From CAYPIE01 sp964410665 (lineage in GTDB: Bacteria; Planctomycetota; Planctomycetia; Gemmatales; Gemmataceae): a DNA stretch of 64,000 nucleotides. Positions 50,798 to 60,954 of the stretch are shown here, piece after piece. The translations under genes were made by a program, and so were the position numbers. The stretch is from positions 8,804 to 72,803 of the forward strand of contig CAYPIE010000022.1 in the NCBI GenBank assembly GCA_964410665.1. Direction: 5' to 3'. Each line of letters opens with the position of its first letter. Positions within the stretch are counted from its first letter, which is position 1. Below the pieces are notes generated by a model. It saw only the letters and a list, made by a program, of their open reading frames with translations, made no database searches and was not told the origin of the DNA.

Positions 50798-53700
50798 TTA
50801 CAGTCCTTCGGGGCCCAGTTGTGTCAACACCGCCACTGGAAATGAGGCAAATAGGTCCGCCAATGGCAGGACACCATTCTCAGCCGGCATAGATGGTCCA
50901 CCGAACAAGGGACAAAATGTCCCCGACCAACCCTGGGGTAAGGACAGCTGCCCCGCTCCCCAACAGGGTTGGCCTAAAGGAGTCCGCTGCTCCCCGCCAA
51001 GCAACCGAACCAGAAGCCGTGGGACGACCACCACAAGACGATGCGAGCCATACTGGCGGGCAAACGCACATATGTGGGTCTGGTACGCTTCGTTGGCATA
51101 CAGCGGCTGATAGTCGCCCCGAGCAAACAGCTCCGGGTGTTGCCATCGCAGCTGCAATAGTTGATAGGTGACGAATAGTTTGCTGCGGCCATCTTCCATC
51201 GCATCGAGATATTCTTGATGCAGTGGTCGAAGATCCTCGCCCAGATCCCCGAGCCGCTGTTGGAGCTGATCCAAGAGTTGTTGCCGCAGAGGATAATCGA
51301 CCGGACGGCGATTGTCGGGGTCGACCAGACTAAAGTCCCAAAGTTCATTCCCCTGATAGAGATCGGGAAGCCCGGGACTGGTATACTTTAGTACCAGTTG
51401 TGCGAGCGAGTTGAAGTAACCAAAATATGCCACTTTCTTCTGTAGCGGTCGGAGCTCGACCAAGAAGGGATCGTTTGGATCGTCGGGCAGGATAGCGGTA
51501 ATAAACCGCTCGACTGCTTGATCATACTCGGCCACTGGGTTGATCCAGCTCGTCCGATCTTTGGCCTCTTTCGTCGCTTTGAGCATGTATTGTATGATGC
51601 GCTGTCGAAACTCAGCAAAAGCAGCGGCGTTCAACGGGCCGGGTGGCCAAGCTCCGATCAGCGTCTGGTAAAGCAGGTACTGATCATTTGGGCTCGGCGC
51701 AGCGAGCTCATCCACTTGGGTTAAGTGCTGTGCATTGAGCTGGCTATAGACAAATAGCGCCGAACGCCATTCGGCAGGCAGTTCCGATAATACATTGATG
51801 CGGGCTCGGACATCTTCACTGCGCTTCGTATCATGGGTGGAACTGGCCAGCATCGAGTGGGGAAAGTGGCGATAGCGATTCAGTGTGTGTTCGTGGTAAG
51901 TCTCTAGACTACAGCCAAACAGGGGCGGTTCGCCCCCCACTTCATTGAGAGAAATCAATCGATTGTAGATGTAGAAGGCAGTATCCTCGACTCCCTTGGC
52001 CATAATGGGACCCGTCATCTGTTGAAAACGCATCACCCAGTCGATCAGTTTGGGCCGCTCAGCTTCTTGGAACCGTTCCAGGTTCCGTAGTAACAAGGTA
52101 TCGCCAATGAAATCGAAGACCGACTCCGCAGTCCGTGGATTGCGTCCTTTCGACTCTCGAATGGTGTTTTCGATCAGAAGGCGGTCCCGGAGCGTGACGG
52201 CTTCGGGGTCAACAATATAAGTACGGTAGACCGGCAGCGCCGCGATGACCTCACGGATCGCGAAGGTAAGACTGTTGAGGGTAAAGTCGCGATACTGGCG
52301 ATTCCGTTCCGCCAACCGATCCAGCTGATGGCTTAGGGAGTTAATCTCGGAAGCCATCGACACGAGCATGATCCGTTTCTTACACGAGTTGAGCAGATCT
52401 TTGTATTGGATCGGAACGCCAAGATATTCGCGATAAAGGATATCAAAAGCCTCACGATGCTCCATATCGACAAACAACGAATTGACCAGGTTCATAAAGT
52501 CATAGCCGGTGGTTCCAGCAGTGGTCCATTGCGCTGGCAGGGTTTCATCTTCGGCCAGGATCTTCTCGGCCACCACATAAACTGCCCAAGGAGCCGCTTC
52601 CAAGTCCTGAGTCTGTTGCAACTGTTGTAACGCTTGACCGACCTCCTCGAGCAGCGCCTCGCGGTCACGTTCGCTAGGAAGCTGATGGGCCAGGATGGCA
52701 TGGATCGCATGTTGTTGCAGCCGCCGGAAGTAATCGGTGGGATCGCGTAAGCCATCGGGATGGTCGATACGCAGGCCCATCGCTCGACCTTCACCAAGAT
52801 AGCGCAGGAACATTCTATGCGTAGCCTCAAACACCTCTGGGCGTTCGACGCGGATCGCCGCGAGATCATTCACATCAAAAAAACGACGATAGTTAATTTC
52901 TTCCATCGCCACTTTCCAGAACGCTGGTCGATACGATTGTGCCTCGACCAGCTGATCCAGATGGTCAAAGGTGGTCGGATCAGCGACGCGACCATTGAAC
53001 AAGCCAACGGTTCGTTCTAAGGCGTCACGCATCGCTTCGGACTCTGCCTCCAAGTCACGGATGCGCCGACGAATGATCTCTTTCTCCCGGTAAAGTTCAT
53101 CGACTCGCTCGCGACGTCGGCTCATGCCAGGAAGCAGGTATTCGAGGGCAGTAATAATACTTTCGAGTTCTAGAACATCTTCATGGTCGGCGGGCAGGGA
53201 CTTCTGCAACAACTCCAAAGTCCGTTCCAAAATCATGCGTTGGGAGACCGTTGCGACCGGCAAGGTGTGATCGTAATAGTGCAGCTGAAACGCACCTTGG
53301 ATGTAGTTGAGCCTCAGTTTGCCTCCTTCGAGTTCCAGACCAAACTGGTCGCCAAGAATCGGTAGGAGGATTTTGTCATTTAAGTCAGGGTTGACAGGTC
53401 GCCAGTCAATATCAAAGTAGCTGGCGTACCGTGAGTGAATGCCGTTCTCCAAGACATCCATCCACCAACGGTTGCTAACATCTCCGATTCCCATATGATT
53501 CGGGACTGTATCCAGGAGAACAGTGAGTCCTAGCGACTGAGCCGTATCACTGAAGTGGAGAAAGGCCTCCTCGCCGCCCAGTTCTGGGTTAATGACCGTA
53601 TGGTCACAGATATCATAGCCATGCATACTTCCTTTGCGTGCTTTGAGAATCGGCGAAAGATAACAGGTGCTAATGCCCAGCTGGCGGAGATAGGGCAGAA

Positions 53701-56269
53701 TCTCCTGGGCTTTGTCGAATGGGAAGTTCTGATGCAGTTGAAGCCGATAGGTTGCCGATGGCACAATGCGTTGTTGAATCAGCCCCTGGACCAAGTCGAT
53801 GACACTCGGAGCTTGTTGGATTTGTGCGACAGTTTCGCGCATGCCACTTACCTCAACATCGAGCAATTCTCCGAGTTCCACGAACTCTTCCATCCAAGCA
53901 AGTGCAACGGGCCGACCCCGTGCTGCACGACGCAACAGCCGCGACCAGTGCGCGGCCCGCACTTGAAAGTAACTATTTTGCACACGCCACAAGTTAATCT
54001 CAAGCGCCACCGAGCGGGCTAATTCCACACCTTGGCGGAGGGTCTCAAGCAACTCCATTTGCTCGGGTGCTTCTTGCCAGCGTTCGCCAACCCGTCCGAG
54101 CAGTCGTGAGAAGCGATACCCCATCTGGGCAGCATCAATCGGTACCTCCCACTGCTGTGCTTCAAGCAGGAGCTGTTTGATATGTTCAAAGTCAGGGTCC
54201 TCATCCTGTAACGCCCAGCGCAGGTCGGTCGTGTACAGGAACTCGGTCGCCGTGCGGAAAGCTCGCGGCAACGGGACTTCCAAATGTTCCAGAAAACGCA
54301 TCAGCGGCAACTGCTGTTCATGGATACGAGCATAAATCGCTTCGGTTTCGGACAGACTCTCGCGCAGCACCCGCTTGAGTACCCGACGCTGCTCATCCCG
54401 GAACAACGACGCCAGCGAGTAGCTCGATTCGCCAAGATGATGATCCATCAAACGGATCAGGTGAGGATAGTCCACTCGCTCACAGGCTGCGGCACAGTCC
54501 GCAACCACCGCTTCAAAACTGGCGGCATCCTGATAAGGGCCTACCCCACAGTTGACATGATGATCACCCATATGCAACACGGCATATTGAAAGGGCCAAG
54601 CTTCCCGAGTGATCAACGACTCTAACCGTGCATGGCCAATCAGAAAGCGAACCCGACCAGCCTGGAAGCTCCGCTGCTCGTGCCGTTCGATGGCATAACG
54701 AAACAGCTGCGTGGTCTCCGGATACTCCTCGAACAGCGAGCTGATGGCATAATGCGCGGCAATCTTGTGCCAGCCGATTCGCGCCGGTTTGACCCACTTT
54801 TCATAGATCTTTCGACCGTTGACGTGCTCCGGTAAATTGCTCGGCGCCTTCTCAAGGATTTGCAGAAAGCCCGGTTCGAGTTCCCGCTCAAACAGTTCCT
54901 CGGCCAACTGAATCACCCGGCCAGCGTACATCAGCAGCTGAACGGTCTCGATCCCGGAAACCTCATCCACAAACCAGCCGCAACTGTTGAACATCAACAA
55001 CGCATTGCGTTGCAATTCCATCAGTTTCAAGATGGTGCTGCGATCGCTTCGGCTCGGCTCCAAAGCAGCATGCTCGTGAATATACTCCTCGAGGACTTCC
55101 GGGGTTGGCTGAAGTCGATAGTGGATGAAGTCATTCCGCGCCGCCCAGGGGTCGCGGAGTACCTCCCGGCCCAGCGCCTCAAACGGCTCGGCAACCGTAT
55201 CCCGCAACCAGTCGAGTGCTTCGCGCAGCGGCTCGCGCCAAGCCTGACTCCAGCCATGCTGGCCGGTGTTGCAGCCGCTCTCCCGCCACCAGCGGTCAAC
55301 CCCGTGGTGATAACTCCAGGAGGTGTTTTCGAGGATCTCGACCGCGTAACGGGGCGGGAACAGCCCTAAAAATTCGCCGTAGTTGGTCAGACGAGCCACC
55401 TGTTGGGTTTCAATCGAATGCAGCGCAAAGGCCAGAGCCATATCCCCATGATGGCGGTGGTGGCCGTACGATTCGCCGTCGGTGGCAATATGCACCAGCT
55501 GGGCACCCGGACGATCCCGGAAGCCTTCGAGTAAGGCCTGACTAAAGCCCTCCCCAGTATTCAACAAACGGTCAAAGGCGACCGCCTGCGACAGCCGGTC
55601 ATGATAGAAGAACAAGTCGATTTCTCGCCCCGAGGGTAAGGTTTGACGATAAGGCATGGTCGGATCGATACTGCCGTCCTGGACATCGTGCCAGCCCTCC
55701 GCGTCGGCGTCCAACGGGCGGACGCGAGCAGCTTGATATGGCGATAGAATGGTGAATCGAATGCCATACTCAGCCAGAAGATCGAGCGTCTCCAGATCCA
55801 CCGCCGTCTCCGCCAGCCACATTCCCTCCGGCTTGCGTTGGAACCGCGCTTCAAAGTCCTGGATCCCCCAAAGGATTTGCGTTTCTTTGTCACGACGGTT
55901 GGCCAGCGGCATGATACCGTGGTGGTACACCTGTGCGATCGCCGAGCCGTGACCGCCATAGCGTTCTTGGCTCAGACGGTCTCCTTCGAGGATGCGGGCA
56001 TAGATGGCTGGATACTTCTTATCGAGCCACTCCAGCAGGCTCGGCCCAAAATTAAAACTGATGCGAGAATAATTATTGATTAGCTGTTCGATCTTCCAAT
56101 TATGATTCAGGATTCGGGCGACGGCATTCGGACCGTAGCATTCCGAAGTGATCCGCTCATTCCAATCGTGAAACGGGTGGGCAGAATCCTGGATCTCAAT
56201 TTCCTCAAGCCATGGGTTCTCACGTGGTGGCTGATAGAAATGACCATGAATACATATATAACGATCCAT
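50798..56269 (-). CDS. treY: GH57/DUF3536 domain fused to maltooligosyltrehalose synthase (TreY)
   Basis: 1823 residues from the ATG at 56269, which has AGGG 9 bases upstream. Residues about 1-815 form a family 57 hydrolase plus DUF3536 region: IHGHFYQPPRENPWLE, GMWLAETAVDLETLDLL and IATDGESYGHHRHHGDMAL. Residues about 830-1823 are a GH13_26 TreY: TYRLQLHQNF, TVLLDTVPNHMG, GLRIDHPDGLRDPTDYF (nucleophile Asp), VVAEKILAEDE (acid Glu) and SSTHDTKRSEDVRARI. TreY rearranges the reducing end of an alpha-1,4-glucan to maltooligosyltrehalose. No separate TreZ is beside it, so the GH57 part might supply trimming, branching or cleavage. The gene follows the TreS-maltokinase gene by 62 bases. Confidence 0.9.
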   Translation of the reverse strand: MDRYICIHGHFYQPPRENPWLEEIEIQDSAHPFHDWNERITSECYGPNAVARILNHNWKIEQLINNYSRISFNFGPSLLEWLDKKYPAIYARILEGDRLSQERYGGHGSAIAQVYHHGIMPLANRRDKETQILWGIQDFEARFQRKPEGMWLAETAVDLETLDLLAEYGIRFTILSPYQAARVRPLDADAEGWHDVQDGSIDPTMPYRQTLPSGREIDLFFYHDRLSQAVAFDRLLNTGEGFSQALLEGFRDRPGAQLVHIATDGESYGHHRHHGDMALAFALHSIETQQVARLTNYGEFLGLFPPRYAVEILENTSWSYHHGVDRWWRESGCNTGQHGWSQAWREPLREALDWLRDTVAEPFEALGREVLRDPWAARNDFIHYRLQPTPEVLEEYIHEHAALEPSRSDRSTILKLMELQRNALLMFNSCGWFVDEVSGIETVQLLMYAGRVIQLAEELFERELEPGFLQILEKAPSNLPEHVNGRKIYEKWVKPARIGWHKIAAHYAISSLFEEYPETTQLFRYAIERHEQRSFQAGRVRFLIGHARLESLITREAWPFQYAVLHMGDHHVNCGVGPYQDAASFEAVVADCAAACERVDYPHLIRLMDHHLGESSYSLASLFRDEQRRVLKRVLRESLSETEAIYARIHEQQLPLMRFLEHLEVPLPRAFRTATEFLYTTDLRWALQDEDPDFEHIKQLLLEAQQWEVPIDAAQMGYRFSRLLGRVGERWQEAPEQMELLETLRQGVELARSVALEINLWRVQNSYFQVRAAHWSRLLRRAARGRPVALAWMEEFVELGELLDVEVSGMRETVAQIQQAPSVIDLVQGLIQQRIVPSATYRLQLHQNFPFDKAQEILPYLRQLGISTCYLSPILKARKGSMHGYDICDHTVINPELGGEEAFLHFSDTAQSLGLTVLLDTVPNHMGIGDVSNRWWMDVLENGIHSRYASYFDIDWRPVNPDLNDKILLPILGDQFGLELEGGKLRLNYIQGAFQLHYYDHTLPVATVSQRMILERTLELLQKSLPADHEDVLELESIITALEYLLPGMSRRRERVDELYREKEIIRRRIRDLEAESEAMRDALERTVGLFNGRVADPTTFDHLDQLVEAQSYRPAFWKVAMEEINYRRFFDVNDLAAIRVERPEVFEATHRMFLRYLGEGRAMGLRIDHPDGLRDPTDYFRRLQQHAIHAILAHQLPSERDREALLEEVGQALQQLQQTQDLEAAPWAVYVVAEKILAEDETLPAQWTTAGTTGYDFMNLVNSLFVDMEHREAFDILYREYLGVPIQYKDLLNSCKKRIMLVSMASEINSLSHQLDRLAERNRQYRDFTLNSLTFAIREVIAALPVYRTYIVDPEAVTLRDRLLIENTIRESKGRNPRTAESVFDFIGDTLLLRNLERFQEAERPKLIDWVMRFQQMTGPIMAKGVEDTAFYIYNRLISLNEVGGEPPLFGCSLETYHEHTLNRYRHFPHSMLASSTHDTKRSEDVRARINVLSELPAEWRSALFVYSQLNAQHLTQVDELAAPSPNDQYLLYQTLIGAWPPGPLNAAAFAEFRQRIIQYMLKATKEAKDRTSWINPVAEYDQAVERFITAILPDDPNDPFLVELRPLQKKVAYFGYFNSLAQLVLKYTSPGLPDLYQGNELWDFSLVDPDNRRPVDYPLRQQLLDQLQQRLGDLGEDLRPLHQEYLDAMEDGRSKLFVTYQLLQLRWQHPELFARGDYQPLYANEAYQTHICAFARQYGSHRLVVVVPRLLVRLLGGEQRTPLGQPCWGAGQLSLPQGWSGTFCPLFGGPSMPAENGVLPLADLFASFPVAVLTQLGPEGL

Positions 56270-56331
56270 AAACACCATCCCTGAATCTCGATCGGGCCGC
56301 GCGAATGCCTTCGCTCCTTGGGGTTTTCTGG

Positions 56332-59300
56332 TCAGTCTTGTCTTCCGAGCAGGCCGCGTAAACGGCACAGGCACAGGCTCACCTGATCCGAATGGTACTG
56401 GAGGTAGTAACCGAGTTGCTGGATCGCCCGATCGAGCACCAACAGGTCGAAGAGCAAACTCTGTGCAACCTGACTTGAGGGGAGCAACGCTCGCACCCCT
56501 TCACATTGCAGGTACCCTTGGGTCAATGCGGTGGCAGACCAGGAAAACCAGGCACGGGCCCAGCGTTGCAAGCGTGGCAGATCCTCCGGTCGTAACCAAC
56601 CCGGGACGCCGGCCTGCGAGTTACCCGACTCCCCGCGCGGATCGGTTGGCATTAGAACGGGTCGATGTGCTGCTTCAAATACCGACTCGACTAGACTAGC
56701 AACATCGCGGAAGGGTAAACGCTTGATCCGCCGCTCGCCGATCGATTTTCGCGGATCCCCCTCAAAATCGATCACTTGAAAGCTTTTACCGGTAAAGAGT
56801 AACTGATGCAGCTGATAATCGCCATGGATGCGGATCCGCTGGCCATCGACGCGGGTATCGAGTAATTGACGAAAGCGATCGATGACCCGCCCTTCGTGGC
56901 GGAGCAGGTCCTGTGCCAGTGGCTGGTCCCGTTCGGGCAGCTCGGCCAGTTGCTGCTTGAGCTGATAAAAGACCTGGCCAGTCAGATTCCGCATCGATTG
57001 ATAGACAGAGCGTTGATGCAGCCGGGTAAAGTCCTCGGGCTTGAACGCGGGCCGGTGGGTGTGGGCCAGCGTGCGATGCAAGCTCCCGGTGAGGCGACCC
57101 ATCTCAGCCATCGTATTCAGGGCCGAGCCCATCATCTCATCGATCACCGGGGGGAGAGGATCCGGCAGCGGATCCAACGGGTGAATCGACAGGTCGCGGT
57201 CGCTGACCAGTTCCTCAGGGAGCGCGAGCACTCCTTCATAGAAACTGCTCAGAATGCTTTGCACATGCTGTAAGGCACTGCCCTGATGCGGCACATACTC
57301 TTGCACCACCCCCAGGACCATCGATTCACCATCGGTACGCCGGTACTCCATTGCCCCGACCGTCGCAGGTGTCTGGGCAAAGGCATGCTCCTCGGTGAGA
57401 TATCGCCCCCCCTCCAGGTCAGGATGGATCCCCTCTTCGACCCGGCGAAACAGCTTCAGGATCAGCTTGCCGCCAAAAATCAGAAAACTTTTGAATTCTC
57501 CCGTTTCATGCACAATAGGGCTCAACGCTTGCTCAGTCGAGCCACGAATCGCACTAAATGCGGCAAAGGTCTCGGCGACCAGTTCGCCACCGGGCACGCT
57601 CACATGCATCTGGGCATCGAGTGCTTGGAGGATCGCTTGACCAAAACCGGGTTCGGCCAGGGCATCGAGGACATAGCCGAGCTTCTCACCCCCTCGCCAC
57701 ACCTCGGCAATCAGAGCACGTGGATCCGTTCCCGGTAACAACTGCTCGGTCTCAACAAAGGTGGTCGGCACCAGATGCGTGACCGGCATCCCCTTGCGAC
57801 TCTCGACCGTCACCAACATCAAATACGCTACCGAGCTGTTGCCGTAGCGAAATTGAAAGGCCTCCCGGGCTGTTGCCGACTTCAGGAGGGCGGCGGGGCC
57901 CGACAGTTCGCCGGTGTTACGCAGATAATCGAGCAGTAGCGGATCTAATGGCGATTTCCCGCGCGTGGGAAACAGCTCTTCGCAGCTTCGGATCACTTGG
58001 ATGGTCGGCACATATCCGTCTCCGACCCCAACCAGTTCGCCCTCTAGCCGACGATGTGGACGGTCCGGACGGCTGCCCACCTTCGGAGGCACCACCGCAA
58101 ACCAGTAAAATGCATGCGGTCCTAGGCTAAAGTCGTACGCCGACTGCGTGATGGTGGGAAACAAACTTCGCCCAAATAGTTCTAGAGGAGCGAGCCCGGC
58201 AAACGCACTCAAATCCAGACTTACATGCTGCACAAAGCGAGATAGGTTGACCACTACCAGAATAATCTCGTCTTCGTAGCGTCGCAAAAACGCCAAGATC
58301 TTCGGGTTGGTCGGATCGAGGAATTCCAACGTTCCTCGACTGAACGCCTTAAATTGCTTGCGCAGAGCAATCAGCCGCTTCATCCACCATAACAGTGAGC
58401 TTGGATTGTTCTGCTGGGCCTCGACATTCAATGACTCATAATGATATTCGGGATCAATAATGACTGGCAGATACAGCCGCTGCGGATTGGTCCTTGAGAA
58501 CCCTGCGTTGCGGTCGGCCGACCACTGCATGGGCGTGCGTACACCGTTGCGGTCGCCCAGGTAGATATTGTCTCCCATACCGATCTCGTCGCCGTAGTAC
58601 ATCACGGGCGTGCCCGGCAAAGAGAACAACAGCCCGTTCATCAGCTCGATGCGGCGTCGATTATTGCCCAACAATGGAGCCAGGCGTCGTCGGATACCTA
58701 AGTTGATACGTGAGCGCGGATCCCGGGCATAGGCCCGATACATGTAATCGCGTTCTTCGTCGGTGACCATCTCCAGTGTCAGCTCGTCATGGTTGCGTAA
58801 GAAGACACACCATTGACAAGTCTCCGGGATGGTCGGCGTTTCACGCATCGTCTCGATGATCGGAAAGCGGTCTTCCATATGGACGGCCATGAATAGTCGT
58901 GGCATGACCGGGAAGTGAAAGGCCATATGGCATTCGTTGCCGGTACCAAAGTAGGCCACTGCCTCTTCTGGCCATTGATTCGCTTCGGCGAGGAGCATGC
59001 GGTTTTTGAAGCGGGTATCGACGTGACTACGCAAGTGCTGCAGAAAGGCATGCGTCTCCGGCAGGTTCTCGCAATTTGTACCCTCACGCTCATACAAATA
59101 AGGGATCGCATCGAGCCGCATGCCATCCACGCCCATGCTCATCCAAAAATCCAACGCAGGAATAATCGCCTTCCACACCGCCGGATTGTCATAATTGAGA
59201 TCGGGCTGGTGGGAATAAAAACGATGCCAATAGTAGGCATTGGCCACCGAGTCCCAGGTCCAATTCGACCGTTCAAAGTCCTGAAAGATGATGCGTGCTT

Positions 59301-59721
59301 CGCGGAACTTATCGGGGGTATCGCTCCAAACATAAAATTCGCGTTCGGGACTGCCGGGCGGAGCATGGCGGGCACGCTGGAACCATGGGTGCTGGTCGGA
59401 GGTATGATTGATCACCAGTTCGGTAATGACCCGCAAACCTCGCTGGTGGGCCGCGCGGAGAAACTCACGGAAATCCCGCAAATTTCCATAATTAGAATGA
59501 ATATTCAGATAATCTGCGATATCATAACCATCATCGCGTAGCGGCGATGGATAGAACGGCAATAGCCAGATGGCCGTGATCCCTAGATCCTGTAAATAGT
59601 CCAGCTTCTCGGTGAGCCCACGAAAGTCACCAATGCCATCGCCATTACTGTCGAGAAAGGCCCGAACATGAAGCTCATAAATAATCGCATCTTTGTACCA
59701 TAAAGGATCGTCAGATAGCAT
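56332..59721 (-). CDS. treS: Trehalose synthase fused to maltokinase (TreS-Mak)
   Basis: 1129 residues with GAGG 6 bases before the ATG. Residues 1-545 form a GH13_16 trehalose synthase: WYKDAIIYELHVRAF, VITELVINHTSDQHPWFQ, VDGMRLDAIPYLYEREGTN (nucleophile Asp), LLAEANQWP (acid Glu) and FLRNHDELTLEMV. A linker leads to a maltokinase at about 590-1129, with the kinase motifs IRIHGDYQLHQLL (HGD-x-x-x-H) and VIDFEGDP, as in Pep2/Mak proteins. TreS interconverts trehalose and maltose; Mak makes maltose-1-phosphate, the substrate of GlgE for alpha-glucan synthesis. No glgE is in the window. It is the first gene of the trehalose pair and is divergent from the cytochrome gene. Confidence 0.95.
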   Translation of the reverse strand: MLSDDPLWYKDAIIYELHVRAFLDSNGDGIGDFRGLTEKLDYLQDLGITAIWLLPFYPSPLRDDGYDIADYLNIHSNYGNLRDFREFLRAAHQRGLRVITELVINHTSDQHPWFQRARHAPPGSPEREFYVWSDTPDKFREARIIFQDFERSNWTWDSVANAYYWHRFYSHQPDLNYDNPAVWKAIIPALDFWMSMGVDGMRLDAIPYLYEREGTNCENLPETHAFLQHLRSHVDTRFKNRMLLAEANQWPEEAVAYFGTGNECHMAFHFPVMPRLFMAVHMEDRFPIIETMRETPTIPETCQWCVFLRNHDELTLEMVTDEERDYMYRAYARDPRSRINLGIRRRLAPLLGNNRRRIELMNGLLFSLPGTPVMYYGDEIGMGDNIYLGDRNGVRTPMQWSADRNAGFSRTNPQRLYLPVIIDPEYHYESLNVEAQQNNPSSLLWWMKRLIALRKQFKAFSRGTLEFLDPTNPKILAFLRRYEDEIILVVVNLSRFVQHVSLDLSAFAGLAPLELFGRSLFPTITQSAYDFSLGPHAFYWFAVVPPKVGSRPDRPHRRLEGELVGVGDGYVPTIQVIRSCEELFPTRGKSPLDPLLLDYLRNTGELSGPAALLKSATAREAFQFRYGNSSVAYLMLVTVESRKGMPVTHLVPTTFVETEQLLPGTDPRALIAEVWRGGEKLGYVLDALAEPGFGQAILQALDAQMHVSVPGGELVAETFAAFSAIRGSTEQALSPIVHETGEFKSFLIFGGKLILKLFRRVEEGIHPDLEGGRYLTEEHAFAQTPATVGAMEYRRTDGESMVLGVVQEYVPHQGSALQHVQSILSSFYEGVLALPEELVSDRDLSIHPLDPLPDPLPPVIDEMMGSALNTMAEMGRLTGSLHRTLAHTHRPAFKPEDFTRLHQRSVYQSMRNLTGQVFYQLKQQLAELPERDQPLAQDLLRHEGRVIDRFRQLLDTRVDGQRIRIHGDYQLHQLLFTGKSFQVIDFEGDPRKSIGERRIKRLPFRDVASLVESVFEAAHRPVLMPTDPRGESGNSQAGVPGWLRPEDLPRLQRWARAWFSWSATALTQGYLQCEGVRALLPSSQVAQSLLFDLLVLDRAIQQLGYYLQYHSDQVSLCLCRLRGLLGRQD

Positions 59722-59947
59722 GCAGGACCTCAGTGCATAAAGGCGTTCGCGGGGGCAAGTCGTTTGCTCCCAGGCTGGTTTTATTGTGGAGACAGCGTGG
59801 AGCGAACGTCAACTCATCGTCCTCTTGCCATGAACAGGCATCTATTTACTATAGGTAGGAAACCCACCCCCCCGGGTCGGCACGTGTGGGTCTCGACCCG
59901 GTTCGATTGTATGGATCACTTTCCTGAAGCAAGCGGAGTTACGAACC

Positions 59948-60739
59948 ATGCGGATCACTCATGCAAGGCTACTGCTTGGTGGCTGCCTCAGCTTATTGGG
60001 CCTCAGCCTGGTCACCGTCCCCCAGCCGGCCGTACAGGTGCACGCGGCCGAGATTGAGCAGACCAGCAGCGACTTTCAGGCGCTGGCCGAAGAAGACATT
60101 CTCTTTCTTCAGCAAATGCTCGCTCCGGCCAAGGCAAGGCGTTCCCGCTCGGTGGTCATGACCACTGCCTTAATGCTCGCACGCAACTCCCAGGCACAAA
60201 TGAAAAAGCAACCGGACAAGGCCAAACAACTGGCGACCCTGCGCGATCAGGCGGTCAAGATTGCCAAACTCGTGCTGGACAAGGACACCAAGCAGGCCAA
60301 GACCATTGCCGACGGCTTGAAGGTCGACATGCCGTCTGATCCCAACGTCTCGGCCGAGCCGCGTGATCTGGTACAGGAGCTCAAGGACGCCGAATTTGAG
60401 CTGTATGACCTGATGACCCAGTTCCGTTCGACCCGGGCTTATGGTCGGGGCTATGAGTCGATGGTCAAAGATTACAGTGAGAAGCTAGCCGACCGCAAGA
60501 AGGCTCTCGCCCTGGGACTGCGGATGGCGGAAGTCGGGGAATTGACCAAGCAGTTTCCACCCCTGCAGGACCGCGGAAATAAGACCAAGGCCAAGTGGGT
60601 GAAATACTGCGAGGAAATGGTTCAGGCCAGCAACGAAGCCGTCGAGGTTCTCCGGGCTGGCGATACGCAAAAGGCGGTGGCCGCCTTTAAGAAGCTCGAC
60701 GCTTCTTGCACCAGCTGCCATAATGTCTTCCGTGACTGA
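59948..60739 (+). CDS. Secreted cytochrome c, class II (c'-like), unknown role
   Basis: 263 residues. A signal peptide of about 33 residues ends near VHAAEI. The mature part is a four-helix bundle by composition (long charged helices with DQAVKIAKLVLDKDTKQAK and KALALGLRMAEVGELTKQF), and the haem-binding C-T-S-C-H (C254-H258) sits five residues from the C-terminus, the arrangement of class II cytochromes c. The electron partner or ligand is not known. The haem site would be fitted by a periplasmic cytochrome maturation system. A strong terminator follows at 60793. A similar protein class is frequent in planctomycetes. Confidence 0.85.
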   Translation: MRITHARLLLGGCLSLLGLSLVTVPQPAVQVHAAEIEQTSSDFQALAEEDILFLQQMLAPAKARRSRSVVMTTALMLARNSQAQMKKQPDKAKQLATLRDQAVKIAKLVLDKDTKQAKTIADGLKVDMPSDPNVSAEPRDLVQELKDAEFELYDLMTQFRSTRAYGRGYESMVKDYSEKLADRKKALALGLRMAEVGELTKQFPPLQDRGNKTKAKWVKYCEEMVQASNEAVEVLRAGDTQKAVAAFKKLDASCTSCHNVFRD

Positions 60740-60792
60740 GATACTGGTTCACATCGCGTAAGGCCCCTACCCATTCGGTTGAGCTTCAGACC

Positions 60793-60825
60793 GAGCAACG
60801 AGATCTGCACAGGATCTCGTTGCTC
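60793..60825 (+). terminator. Strong hairpin after cytochrome gene
   Basis: GAGCAACGAGATC (60793-60805) pairs exactly with GATCTCGTTGCTC (60813-60825), loop TGCACAG. It is 54 bases past the cytochrome stop. The T-run is weak (TCATATTT), yet the 13-bp stem makes termination likely. Confidence 0.75.
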
Positions 60826-60954
60826 TCATATTTCCATTGGCGAGACAACCACGGACCGCATATTCTGCCCCTCAGGATCGGCAAATTCGATTGCCATTGA
60901 CCGATGTGCCCCGGTAGGATAGTTGCAACACTATTGACGGTGCAGAAAGGCGTT

